Assembly (NCBI GenBank): GCA_002332755.1 | Contig: DDBO01000125.1 | Coordinates: forward strand, 1-14,990 | Length of the DNA: 14,990 nucleotides | Source of the DNA: Bacteroidales bacterium UBA2030 | GTDB taxonomy: Bacteria > Bacteroidota > Bacteroidia > Bacteroidales > TTA-H9 | Direction of reading: 5' to 3' | Shown here: positions 7,172 to 13,457 of the stretch, piece by piece | How positions within the stretch are numbered: position 1 is the first letter of the stretch | Layout of the letters: each line of letters begins with the position of its first letter | Program-made: the position numbers and the translations under genes | Notes under the pieces: generated by a model | The model's database searches: none | The model's input: only the letters and a program-made list of their open reading frames with translations | What the model was told of the DNA's origin: nothing

Positions 7172-10012
7172 TTATCTCACAATCATTTTAGCATTGAGCG
7201 TGCCATTGGAGTGAGTAAGGCGAACAAGGTAAGTACCACTGCGGAGATTGGGAAGGTCGAGGCTCAGGTTGTTTTCGCCCGCCATTAGTTCAATTCCGGC
7301 TGAGCGGTAAACGATACGGCCGCTGAGATCATATACCCCTAGTTCTGCCACTGAAGGACGCTGAAGAGAGAGGATGATATTTACCCGTCTCTGGCTTACA
7401 GGATTGGGGTAGATGCTCAGATTACCGGCATAGGGCTGATTTTCAACACCTGTATTGTCCCAATATGAGCCTCCCTGAAGTATGGAATTGCTCAAAGGTT
7501 TGAAATCGGGATTGGTGAAGAGGGTGGGGTCAGAGAGCTGAAGCGCATCTAAGTCGGGCATGGAGTCGTTAGCATAGCTGGGGTTAAAGAAGAATTGTCT
7601 CTCGAAACTGCTTTTGAAGAATTCGCCCATGCCGGCCAGAACATTATTTCTGAAATTCAAAGTACCATTGGTGGCATTGTTTTGAGATTTATCACCGTCG
7701 ATAAAGAGGCCAACGGGGAATCCGAAGAATACTGAATTGTAAGTGCTGAGAGCTGTGTTGCGACGCAGGTGCAGGGCACGTTTGAAGTTACTGTTAATAC
7801 TGGTATTGGCAGTGAATTTGGGGCCGATGATCGTAATATTGGAGAAAATGCCACGTGTTTGAGGAGTATTTTCGGAACCCTGTCCGTCGTTGTCTGATTC
7901 AAAACCATTTGAACCAGAGCCTGGATCGGCAATATCGGGATCGCGAAGGGCTATTCCATACTGAACCATACCGCTCCAGCCATAATCCGTGTCGAAGTCA
8001 TCGTCCCATGTACGGTATGAAACCAGATATTTGGCATTTACAGTTCCTCCAAACCATTCGAAAGCATCATCCCCACAGTAAGAAATCTGAATATGGTCAA
8101 TTTGGGTCTGAGCACCTACACCGCCCAAGGTAAGACCGTTGATTTCTTTATCCGGGACAAAAGGAATGCCGGGAAATTCTATGCGAACATAGCGTAATAC
8201 ACCCGAATTATCGTTGTCGTCGGGATTGCTACCTCCGCCATACATCGAAGTTGGTCCCCCTTCAATAATGGCTTCACCACCGGGAACATTAATAGCTGCC
8301 CTACCACAGAGGATCACACCCCCCCAGTCACCGTAGTTGCGACTACCGGCAGGTTCGTTGGAGGTAAAAATGATGGGATTGTCTGCTGTACCTTCGGCAA
8401 AAATCTGAGCACCACGTTCTACAATCAGTGAACCTTTGGTAGCTTTATCACCGCGGATAATGGTTCCCGGAAGAATAGTGAGCTTGGCACCTGCCTTTAC
8501 GTAAACAAATCCCTGCAAAAGGTAAACTGTATTTCCGGTTATGGGAAGAAAATTAGGATTGCTTAAACTGAATGGGGCCTGAACCATCATCATGTCGTTG
8601 GTAGCTAAAGTGTCGTTGTTTCTTTGGGGTGAAAGGAACCAGCTTCTTTCAAAACTGCTTTTGAAAAATTCTCCCATTCCGGCCAGAATGCAGTTTTCCA
8701 TCTGCAGATCATTGTTGGTGGCGTTGGTTTGAGCGGCAGTACCATCAATAAACAGTCCTGTGGGGAAACCAGAGAAAACGCTGTTGTAAATACTGATTTT
8801 TGTATTGCGGCGGAGGTGAAGTGCTCTTTTGAAGTTGGAGTTAATGGAAGTGGAAGGGGCGAATTTAGGGCCAAATACACTCACATTGCTAAACAGAGCT
8901 GAGGTTATTGGAGTATTGGAACTTCCCTGACCATCATTGTCGGATTCGAAGCCGTTGGAACCCGAACCCGGGTCTGCGATATCCGGGTCACGCAGGGCAA
9001 CTGCAAATTGCACCTTTCCACTGAAGCCATAATCCGTGTCGAAATCGTCGTCCCAGTTTCTGAAAGATACAAGGTATTTAGCAGCGACAGTGCCACCGAA
9101 CCACTCGAAAGCGTCGTCGCCACAATAGGAGACCTGAATATGATCAATTTGGGTTTGGGCACCTACACCACCCAGAGTGAGTCCGTTGATTTCCTTATCT
9201 GGAACAAAGGGTATTCCACCAAATTCGATGCGTACATATCGAAGGGTACCACTGTTGTCGTTGTCATCCGGGTTATTGCCGCCTCCGTACATAGAGGTAG
9301 GTCCACCTTCAATGATGGCTTCACCACCGGGAACATTGATGGTGGCTTTACCACAAAGGATAACGCCACCCCAGTCGCCATAGTTTCGACTTCCTGCGGC
9401 TGCATTTGAGGTAAATACTATGGGCTCACTTGCCGTTCCTTCTGCAATAAGTTTGGCTCCTCTTTCGATAATCAATGATCCCTTGGTATCTTTATCTCCG
9501 CGGATAAGTGTACCGGCTTCAATGGTTAATGTAGCTCCGCTGCGAACATACAGAAATCCTTTAATGAGATAAATGTTGTTTTTTGTCCAGGTGGTGTTGG
9601 TGGTAATCTCACCTTCTACTGTGACGTTTGGAGTTCCGTAATTTGTGGTCTGGGGGGTCCAGTTGCACCAACCCTGTGTCCAGTCTGTATTACCGAAAGC
9701 GCCGACAAAAGTCACCTTGTCGAAAAAAGAATCCTGCAATTTGGAATTTTGAAACGAAGCACGGTTCAGAAGAGGTGAGGCACCAGGTTTCCAGGTAGTG
9801 TTCTGTGTAATTTCCCCCGAAATGACCTGAGTGGCCGGAGGATAGATGGTATTTTGCGGATTCCAGTTACACCATCCTTCTGTCCAATCCACAGTACCCA
9901 TGGCACCGCGAAAGGGGACATGGTCAAAAAAGGGATTGTCGATGGTGTTTTGGGCAAACAGGATTATGCCTGTGGCAAGAATAAAGCTAAAAGTGAGTAG
10001 TAATTTCTTCAT
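7172..10012 (-). CDS. T9SS-sorted, tandemly duplicated beta-helix-like surface protein
   Basis: Secreted protein of 946 residues; function unknown. Signal peptide at about 1-20 (ending ILFAQ). Residues 26-74 and 94-142 are two copies of a small module marked by FFDxVxFxGAxGxxDWTxGWCNW. Residues 147-458 and 496-808 are two copies of a large unit (offset 349 residues) that begins with a rising series of short strands (GFLYVRSGATLTIEAGTLI) as in right-handed parallel beta-helices. Each copy holds SRNYGDWGGVILCG, GGEAIIEGGPTSMYGGG, YCGDDAFEWFGGTV, the acidic loop WDDDFDTDYG and NGFESDNDGQGS; the acid-rich turns could bind calcium. Residues about 862-946 are a type A T9SS sorting domain (LSIYPNPVSQ, GVYDLSGRIVYRS, LRSGTYLVRL). 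I know the unit from many Bacteroidota secreted proteins of unknown role. It is transcribed alone: promoter box at 10039-10046, terminator at 7099-7128. Confidence 0.9.
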   Translation of the reverse strand: MKKLLLTFSFILATGIILFAQNTIDNPFFDHVPFRGAMGTVDWTEGWCNWNPQNTIYPPATQVISGEITQNTTWKPGASPLLNRASFQNSKLQDSFFDKVTFVGAFGNTDWTQGWCNWTPQTTNYGTPNVTVEGEITTNTTWTKNNIYLIKGFLYVRSGATLTIEAGTLIRGDKDTKGSLIIERGAKLIAEGTASEPIVFTSNAAAGSRNYGDWGGVILCGKATINVPGGEAIIEGGPTSMYGGGNNPDDNDNSGTLRYVRIEFGGIPFVPDKEINGLTLGGVGAQTQIDHIQVSYCGDDAFEWFGGTVAAKYLVSFRNWDDDFDTDYGFSGKVQFAVALRDPDIADPGSGSNGFESDNDGQGSSNTPITSALFSNVSVFGPKFAPSTSINSNFKRALHLRRNTKISIYNSVFSGFPTGLFIDGTAAQTNATNNDLQMENCILAGMGEFFKSSFERSWFLSPQRNNDTLATNDMMMVQAPFSLSNPNFLPITGNTVYLLQGFVYVKAGAKLTILPGTIIRGDKATKGSLIVERGAQIFAEGTADNPIIFTSNEPAGSRNYGDWGGVILCGRAAINVPGGEAIIEGGPTSMYGGGSNPDDNDNSGVLRYVRIEFPGIPFVPDKEINGLTLGGVGAQTQIDHIQISYCGDDAFEWFGGTVNAKYLVSYRTWDDDFDTDYGWSGMVQYGIALRDPDIADPGSGSNGFESDNDGQGSENTPQTRGIFSNITIIGPKFTANTSINSNFKRALHLRRNTALSTYNSVFFGFPVGLFIDGDKSQNNATNGTLNFRNNVLAGMGEFFKSSFERQFFFNPSYANDSMPDLDALQLSDPTLFTNPDFKPLSNSILQGGSYWDNTGVENQPYAGNLSIYPNPVSQRRVNIILSLQRPSVAELGVYDLSGRIVYRSAGIELMAGENNLSLDLPNLRSGTYLVRLTHSNGTLNAKMIVR
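7589..8527 (-). repeat. Large internal tandem unit, second copy (residues 496-808)
   Basis: Encodes the second copy of the GDWGGVILCG unit. It is strongly similar to 8639-9574 in protein and clearly in DNA, with a constant offset of about 1047 bases. Examples of identical protein runs are INVPGGEAIIEGGPTSMYGG and SINSNFKRALHLRRNT. Codon choices differ at third positions, so the duplication is not recent. Confidence 0.9.
8639..9574 (-). repeat. Large internal tandem unit, first copy (residues 147-458)
   Basis: First copy of the duplicated unit, partner of 7589-8527. Both copies end with MGEFFKSSFER followed by an aromatic stretch and a short variable linker. Copies align without large gaps, so the protein is two complete units in series. 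Confidence 0.9.
9587..9733 (-). repeat. Small N-terminal module, second copy (residues 94-142)
   Basis: Encodes SFFDKVTFVGAFGNTDW then TQGWCNW and GEITTNTTW. Partner of 9791-9937 at an offset of 68 residues (204 bases). This copy leads directly into the first large unit, so it seems to be the module in its normal context. Confidence 0.8.
9791..9937 (-). repeat. Small N-terminal module, first copy (residues 26-74)
   Basis: Encodes PFFDHVPFRGAMGTVDW then TEGWCNW and GEITQNTTW. It is not followed by a large unit but by a short spacer (KPGASPLLNRASFQNSKLQ), so the module was duplicated alone or its large unit was lost. Confidence 0.8.
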
Positions 10013-10038
10013 GATTTTCGGATTTTACATTTCCGTCG

Positions 10039-10046
10039 CAAAACTA
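10039..10046 (-). promoter_or_regulatory. Bacteroidota -7 promoter box for the 946-residue gene
   Basis: TAGTTTTG on the minus strand matches TAnnTTTG and lies 26 bases before the ATG at 10012. No -33 TTG at standard spacing was found; a 12-base palindrome lies at 10059-10070, where a regulator could act instead. Confidence 0.65.
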
Positions 10047-10058
10047 TCCTCACCCTTC

Positions 10059-10070
10059 AACCTGCAGGTT
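10059..10070. promoter_or_regulatory. 12-base perfect palindrome, possible operator
   Basis: AACCTGCAGGTT is a perfect 12-base palindrome with no loop, so it is a DNA-level rather than RNA-hairpin symmetry. It sits 12 bases upstream of the -7 box at 10039-10046, inside the promoter, and between two divergent genes. A dimeric regulator site is plausible but unproven; a palindrome of this length can occur by chance. Confidence 0.3.
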
Positions 10071-10164
10071 TCGGAATGTTTAAATGTAGAATAAGTAATT
10101 GTTAACATCTTTTTACAGGTTTTTTCCATAACCCATTTCCTGTGAACACTCATGTTGAAATTAC

Positions 10165-10194
10165 TTGCCACCCGGCATCTTTTTTTTAGTTTTG
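10165..10194 (+). promoter_or_regulatory. Bacteroidota -33/-7 promoter for the PLP enzyme gene
   Basis: TTG at 10165-10167 and TAGTTTTG at 10187-10194 are separated by exactly 19 bases, the classic spacing of the Bacteroidota housekeeping promoter. The box lies 29 bases before the ATG at 10224, and the leader is A-rich without a Shine-Dalgarno sequence. It is the best promoter in the window. Confidence 0.8.
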
Positions 10195-10223
10195 CAGCCA
10201 CAAAAAAATCTAAGAAATAAGCT

Positions 10224-11474
10224 ATGCGCGATATTTTCGAAAAGGTAGCCTCCAACATGGGGCCTTTAGGCCAATATGGTGACAAGGCATTTGGTTATTA
10301 CATGTTTCCAAAGCTTGAAGGGGAAATTAGCAATCGCATGGTCTTCATGGGTCGTGAGCGCCTTATATGGAGCCTTAATAATTATCTGGGACTGGCTAAT
10401 CATCCTGAAGTAAGAAAGGCGGATGCGGAGGCTGCAGCCCGTTGGGGTATGGCTTATCCCATGGGTGCCCGAATGATGTCGGGACAAACGGTTTATCATG
10501 AGCAACTGGAGCGTGAACTGGCTGAATTTGTCGGGAAGGAGGATGCCTTTTTGCTCAACTATGGTTATCAGGGCATGGTTTCCATCATCGATAGCCTGGT
10601 GGACCGTAAGGATGTTATTGTTTACGACTCAGAAGCCCATGCCTGTATTATCGACGGGGTAAGGCTGCACATGGGTAAACGCTTTGTTTACCCGCACAAC
10701 AATATCGAGAACATGGAAAAGCAATTGCAGAGGGCTACCCGTCTGACCGAAGAAACCGGAGGAGGTATTCTGGTTATCACCGAAGGGGTGTATGGCATGT
10801 CGGGCGACCTGGGCAAGTTGCGCGAAATTGCTGAATTGAAAAAGAAATATCATTTCCGCCTGCTGGTTGACGATGCACATGGTTTTGGGACTATGGGACC
10901 ACAGGGTGCGGGAACCGGGACGCACCTTGGTGTACAAGATGCCATTGACCTTTATTTTGGCACTTTTGCCAAAGCCATGGCGGGTATCGGCGGATTTGTG
11001 GCAACCACTAAAACAGTGGCCGATTACCTCCGCTTCAACATGCGTTCGCAAACCTTTGCCAAATCGCTTCCTATGCCCATGGTCATGGGTGCTCTCAAGC
11101 GACTCGATCTCATCCGCAAACATCCCGAACTGCGCGAAAAACTATGGACCATTGTGAATGCCTTGCAAGATGGACTTCGTAAGGAAGGTTTCAATCTGGG
11201 CAATACCGAGTCACCGGTTACTCCTGTCTTTCTCTCGGGAAGTGTGGCCGAGGCAACCGGACTTACCTACGACCTTCGCGAAAAATTCGATATTTTCTGC
11301 AGCATCGTCACTTATCCTGTTATTCCTAAAGGCCAGATTCTCATCCGCCTTATTCCTACTGCAATACATACGCTCGAAGACGTTCGATACACTATCGATG
11401 CCTTTTCTCAGGTAAAAGATAAGCTGATGAATGGTGTGTACGCTCAGGGCGAAACGGTGAAAAGTTTTAAATAA
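10224..11474 (+). CDS. Alpha-oxoamine synthase family PLP enzyme (KBL/AONS/serine palmitoyltransferase-like)
   Basis: Pyridoxal-phosphate enzyme that condenses an amino acid with an acyl thioester with loss of CO2, or cleaves the product; cytoplasmic. 416 residues, normal for the family. Visible sites: LNNYLGLANHPEV at 51-63, the PLP-stacking His139 (YDSEAHACIIDG), TEGVYGMSGD at 186-195, VDDAHGFGTMG at 215-225 and the Schiff-base Lys250 in FGTFAKAMAGIGG. The C-terminal part has SPVTPVFL and ILIRLIPTAIHTLED. This is the highly conserved Bacteroidota paralogue beginning MRDIFEK, usually annotated only as a class I/II-fold aminotransferase, glycine C-acetyltransferase or 8-amino-7-oxononanoate synthase; serine palmitoyltransferase or a sulfonolipid-forming role are alternatives. 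It stands alone with its own promoter and terminator, so context gives no substrate. Family certain, substrate open. Confidence 0.9.
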   Translation: MRDIFEKVASNMGPLGQYGDKAFGYYMFPKLEGEISNRMVFMGRERLIWSLNNYLGLANHPEVRKADAEAAARWGMAYPMGARMMSGQTVYHEQLERELAEFVGKEDAFLLNYGYQGMVSIIDSLVDRKDVIVYDSEAHACIIDGVRLHMGKRFVYPHNNIENMEKQLQRATRLTEETGGGILVITEGVYGMSGDLGKLREIAELKKKYHFRLLVDDAHGFGTMGPQGAGTGTHLGVQDAIDLYFGTFAKAMAGIGGFVATTKTVADYLRFNMRSQTFAKSLPMPMVMGALKRLDLIRKHPELREKLWTIVNALQDGLRKEGFNLGNTESPVTPVFLSGSVAEATGLTYDLREKFDIFCSIVTYPVIPKGQILIRLIPTAIHTLEDVRYTIDAFSQVKDKLMNGVYAQGETVKSFK

Positions 11475-11498
11475 TTCATTTAGATATTTACCCGGATG

Positions 11499-11537
11499 AA
11501 GCCGTGGCCTTTATGCGCCATGGCTTTATTGTTTTTT
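11499..11537 (+). terminator. Rho-independent terminator after the PLP enzyme gene
   Basis: AAGCCGTGGC (11499-11508) pairs with GCCATGGCTT (11517-11526) as a ten-pair stem with one G-U pair and an eight-base loop, followed by a T-rich run ending in six T. It lies 25 bases after the stop codon. Confidence 0.85.
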
Positions 11538-11803
11538 ATGTAAAGGATTTCACTAATGTTACATCATGAGTTATCACCCGGGTAAGCCGACTTTCAAAAA
11601 GAGGCCAAATCCGGAACTTCAATTTGGGGCAATGGTTTGATAATTGTAAATAATGAACATTTGAAATTCGTTTATATAAGGTATAGTTAAAAAAAAGTTT
11701 TGCCCTGGTGAATTTATTTAAAAATCCTTATATTTGCTTAATGTGACCAAGGGCCTCTAGTGACTTATAATTTATTAATTAACAGCTATTTAAAAAGTAA
11801 GTT
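11538..11803. other. AT-rich intergenic region before the surface-protein cluster
   Basis: The gene-free stretch between 11475 and 11803 is 329 bases. It holds the terminator at 11499-11537 and a promoter box at 11729-11736. The remaining sequence is AT-rich, with an A8 run just before a GTTTTG at about 11690-11702 and a TA-rich leader at 11765-11800. No coding potential, tRNA or stable hairpin was seen. The DNA is visibly richer in A and T than the PLP enzyme gene upstream. Confidence 0.6.
11729..11736 (+). promoter_or_regulatory. Bacteroidota -7 promoter box for the surface-protein cluster
   Basis: TATATTTG matches TAnnTTTG. It lies 67 bases before the ATG at 11804, which leaves an AT-rich leader of roughly 55-60 bases. 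A TTG at 11700-11702 is 26 bases upstream, too far for a standard -33 element. Confidence 0.55.
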
Positions 11804-12031
11804 ATGAAAAGAGAAGTTTTTTTGCACAACAGTTCAATTTTGCATTGGTTGATTACACCAACCAACCAACCAACCAACCAACCAACAGGTAAGTGTAAGA
11901 ATTACACAAAGTTTTTGGGTTTGTTATCTTTTGCTAATTACAGGGTGGCTATTTCACTTGAAAGCTTTCGGCCAAATAAATGCAGATCCTGTAAATGTCG
12001 GAGGTTACCGGGCGGTTTTGTACTATTGTAA
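11804..12031 (+). other. Leader reading frame carrying the tetranucleotide repeat (out of frame with the T9SS gene)
   Basis: The ATG at 11804 opens MKREVFLHNSSILHWLIT, continues through the ACCA repeat as PTNQPTNQPT, then GKCKNYTKFLGLLSF, and then runs in the wrong frame to a stop at 12031, 75 codons in all. The sequence after about residue 45 is not protein-like (RPNKCRSCKCRRLPGG) because it overlaps the downstream coding frame. The distance from this ATG to the TTG at 11931 is 127 bases, so loss of one repeat unit, gain of two, or loss of one base puts the two in one frame. I read it as the true 5' end of the 502-residue gene, currently off or frameshifted, not as an independent gene. A T7 run (11817-11823) near the start is another possible slip site. 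Confidence 0.65.
11857..11886 (+). repeat. Tetranucleotide microsatellite (ACCA)7.5
   Basis: Seven perfect ACCA units plus AC, 30 bases without interruption. It lies inside the leader frame, 53 bases after the ATG, where three units encode PTNQ. Perfect tetranucleotide tracts of this length at the 5' end of a surface-protein gene are a classic substrate for slipped-strand phase variation. Counting was done base by base: the period holds from 11857 to 11886 and fails on both sides. Confidence 0.95.
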
Positions 12032-13439
12032 ACCCACTTCTATTTCTGATGATGACAGAAAAGAACCTACTGTTTTTATGGATAGTGATAATCAGCAAAT
12101 TATCGACACCGTGAAGCTTTTAGGTTGTAACACAATTTTTTTCTCTGTGAGTACTTTGCCAACAAACCAGACTCCAAACAACACTAACTTAGGAATATCT
12201 ACCTTCACGCAAAACGGAGTGAAGTATCTGGACAAAATGGTAGATTTTCTGGACAAGTGCGCTAATCAGGGGATTAAGGTTTTTGCTTTGATGCTTGACA
12301 GCGCCGGATACATAAACAAACCCTCCAGGGCTTTGGCGAAATTGGATAAGATTCTTTTCTACCAAATACATGTCCGTAAAGATGCTACTAATAATTCGTT
12401 TTATTCTAAAAAAGCCCATTTTCATGGTATAGTAACCAATATTGAACCCTGGACATTGGCCGAGTGGCAGGATATATGTGCTTCCTCCAATCTGCCAAAC
12501 AGCAATCTATTACTGTCTAATTATTTGAATTTGATTTATTTATTAAGAAATGAAATTGAAAATTACTCTAACTACAGTTTTTTTAATCCCCCAGTCGCAT
12601 CAGGGTATCAACCCCAGCAGTTAGATGGACTATTTATGGGCACTGTTCACTGGTTCTGGCATTTTACCTCTCAGAAATACCCACAGTTGTTTCCTAACGG
12701 AGATTTTAGTTTATATGTAGGTACTCATAATGGCAAAAAGTATTTTGACATCCTTCTCCCTGAGACTTATTGCCCGAAAAGTGCTTATAATTGCATATAT
12801 AATAATCCACGTATAAGTGAAAATTGCAATCAATGTCAAAGCGGTTACTACGAGAATTGTGAGAGTATCGGAAGGTGTTGGCAATGGTATGAAAAACATT
12901 TGATTTCGGGACTAGATCCCGGTTATCCCTCCACAGGGACCCGACCCATTGATGCCGCTCCCTTGCTTTACGGGCATTCTGCCTTTATGTTCACTTCATC
13001 CTTCAGTGATTTGCATGCAACTCGTTGGTATTCAGAGGATGTAACCCGAAGTTGTTATGGCAAGGGTTATAATTACAAAGGCTCATTTATTTTTAATTAC
13101 AAGGAATCCAAGCTACATTACACAGGTCGTCTGGGTACCCTGCCCGCCCTCGATTGCCAGGCTTTCCCTGATAATACGCAGGCAGGAAATGTTGACGCGA
13201 ATGGCTGTACCGTTCAGCGCGATATTAAGTATTATCCCAATCCTTCGCGTCATTTGATTACCCTCGAGGGAATGCATGAAGGCGACAGATGGTATATTTT
13301 TAACGACCAGATTGTTCCGTTGCTCTCGGGCGTAAGTCAGCAGATTGTGCTGAGTTCACTTGAGCCTGGCTTTTACTTCCTGGTAGTAACCGATGCTGAT
13401 AACAATCCGGTTTTCAGGACTCGCATACAAGTTCAGTGA
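11931..13439 (+). CDS. T9SS-sorted protein with TIM-barrel-like body (5' end probably phase-variable or frameshifted)
   Basis: Long frame of 502 codons counted from a TTG at 11931; this start is doubtful, since it leaves LITGWLFHLKAFGQ without a basic n-region. The better N-terminus is the ATG at 11804 in another frame (see leader and repeat). Mature protein starts near INADPVNVGGYR. Residues about 53-180 look like part of a (beta/alpha)8 barrel: IIDTVKLLGCNTIFFSV, YLDKMVDFLDKCANQGIKVF, KLDKILFYQ, then FHGIVTNIEPWTLAEW with a possible catalytic Glu172, and YFDILLPETYC at 271-281; this resembles glycoside-hydrolase-like barrels but no family is firm. A Cys-rich segment with six Cys is at 281-316. 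Residues about 430-502 are a type A T9SS sorting domain (IKYYPNPSRH, LEPGFYFLVV). It leads the cluster; the next gene follows after 18 bases. Function unknown. Confidence 0.82.
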   Translation: MLITGWLFHLKAFGQINADPVNVGGYRAVLYYCKPTSISDDDRKEPTVFMDSDNQQIIDTVKLLGCNTIFFSVSTLPTNQTPNNTNLGISTFTQNGVKYLDKMVDFLDKCANQGIKVFALMLDSAGYINKPSRALAKLDKILFYQIHVRKDATNNSFYSKKAHFHGIVTNIEPWTLAEWQDICASSNLPNSNLLLSNYLNLIYLLRNEIENYSNYSFFNPPVASGYQPQQLDGLFMGTVHWFWHFTSQKYPQLFPNGDFSLYVGTHNGKKYFDILLPETYCPKSAYNCIYNNPRISENCNQCQSGYYENCESIGRCWQWYEKHLISGLDPGYPSTGTRPIDAAPLLYGHSAFMFTSSFSDLHATRWYSEDVTRSCYGKGYNYKGSFIFNYKESKLHYTGRLGTLPALDCQAFPDNTQAGNVDANGCTVQRDIKYYPNPSRHLITLEGMHEGDRWYIFNDQIVPLLSGVSQQIVLSSLEPGFYFLVVTDADNNPVFRTRIQVQ

Positions 13440-13457
13440 ATGTATTAGCCAAAAGAC

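Noticed and set aside
8319..8325. C7 run (G7 on the coding strand) in the 946-residue gene as a possible phase-variation tract.
   Set aside because: It encodes the conserved Gly-Gly of GDWGGVIL, and the corresponding site in the other copy is broken up by synonymous changes; length seven is within normal background.
8605..9409. Several open frames of 80-133 codons on both strands inside the duplicated surface-protein gene.
   Set aside because: They recur at matching positions in both repeat copies because the DNA is duplicated, and their products are not protein-like.
10629..11123. A 164-codon minus-strand open frame opposite the PLP enzyme gene.
   Set aside because: It overlaps the motif-rich enzyme fully, and its translation has no recognisable domain or signal.
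11497..11544. A 15-codon mini-frame (MKPWPLCAMALLFFM) after the PLP enzyme gene.
   Set aside because: It coincides with the terminator hairpin and its T-run, which explain the sequence better.
11889..11943. A 55-base segment that looks like a spliceosomal intron: GTAAGT at its start, TGCTAAT and then TTACAG at its end. Removing it would also join the leader frame to the long frame.
   Set aside because: All surrounding genes, promoters and sorting domains are bacterial, and bacteria lack spliceosomes. The branch-like A is too close to the 3' end, and the frame match has a one-in-three chance. It lacks any group I or II intron structure.
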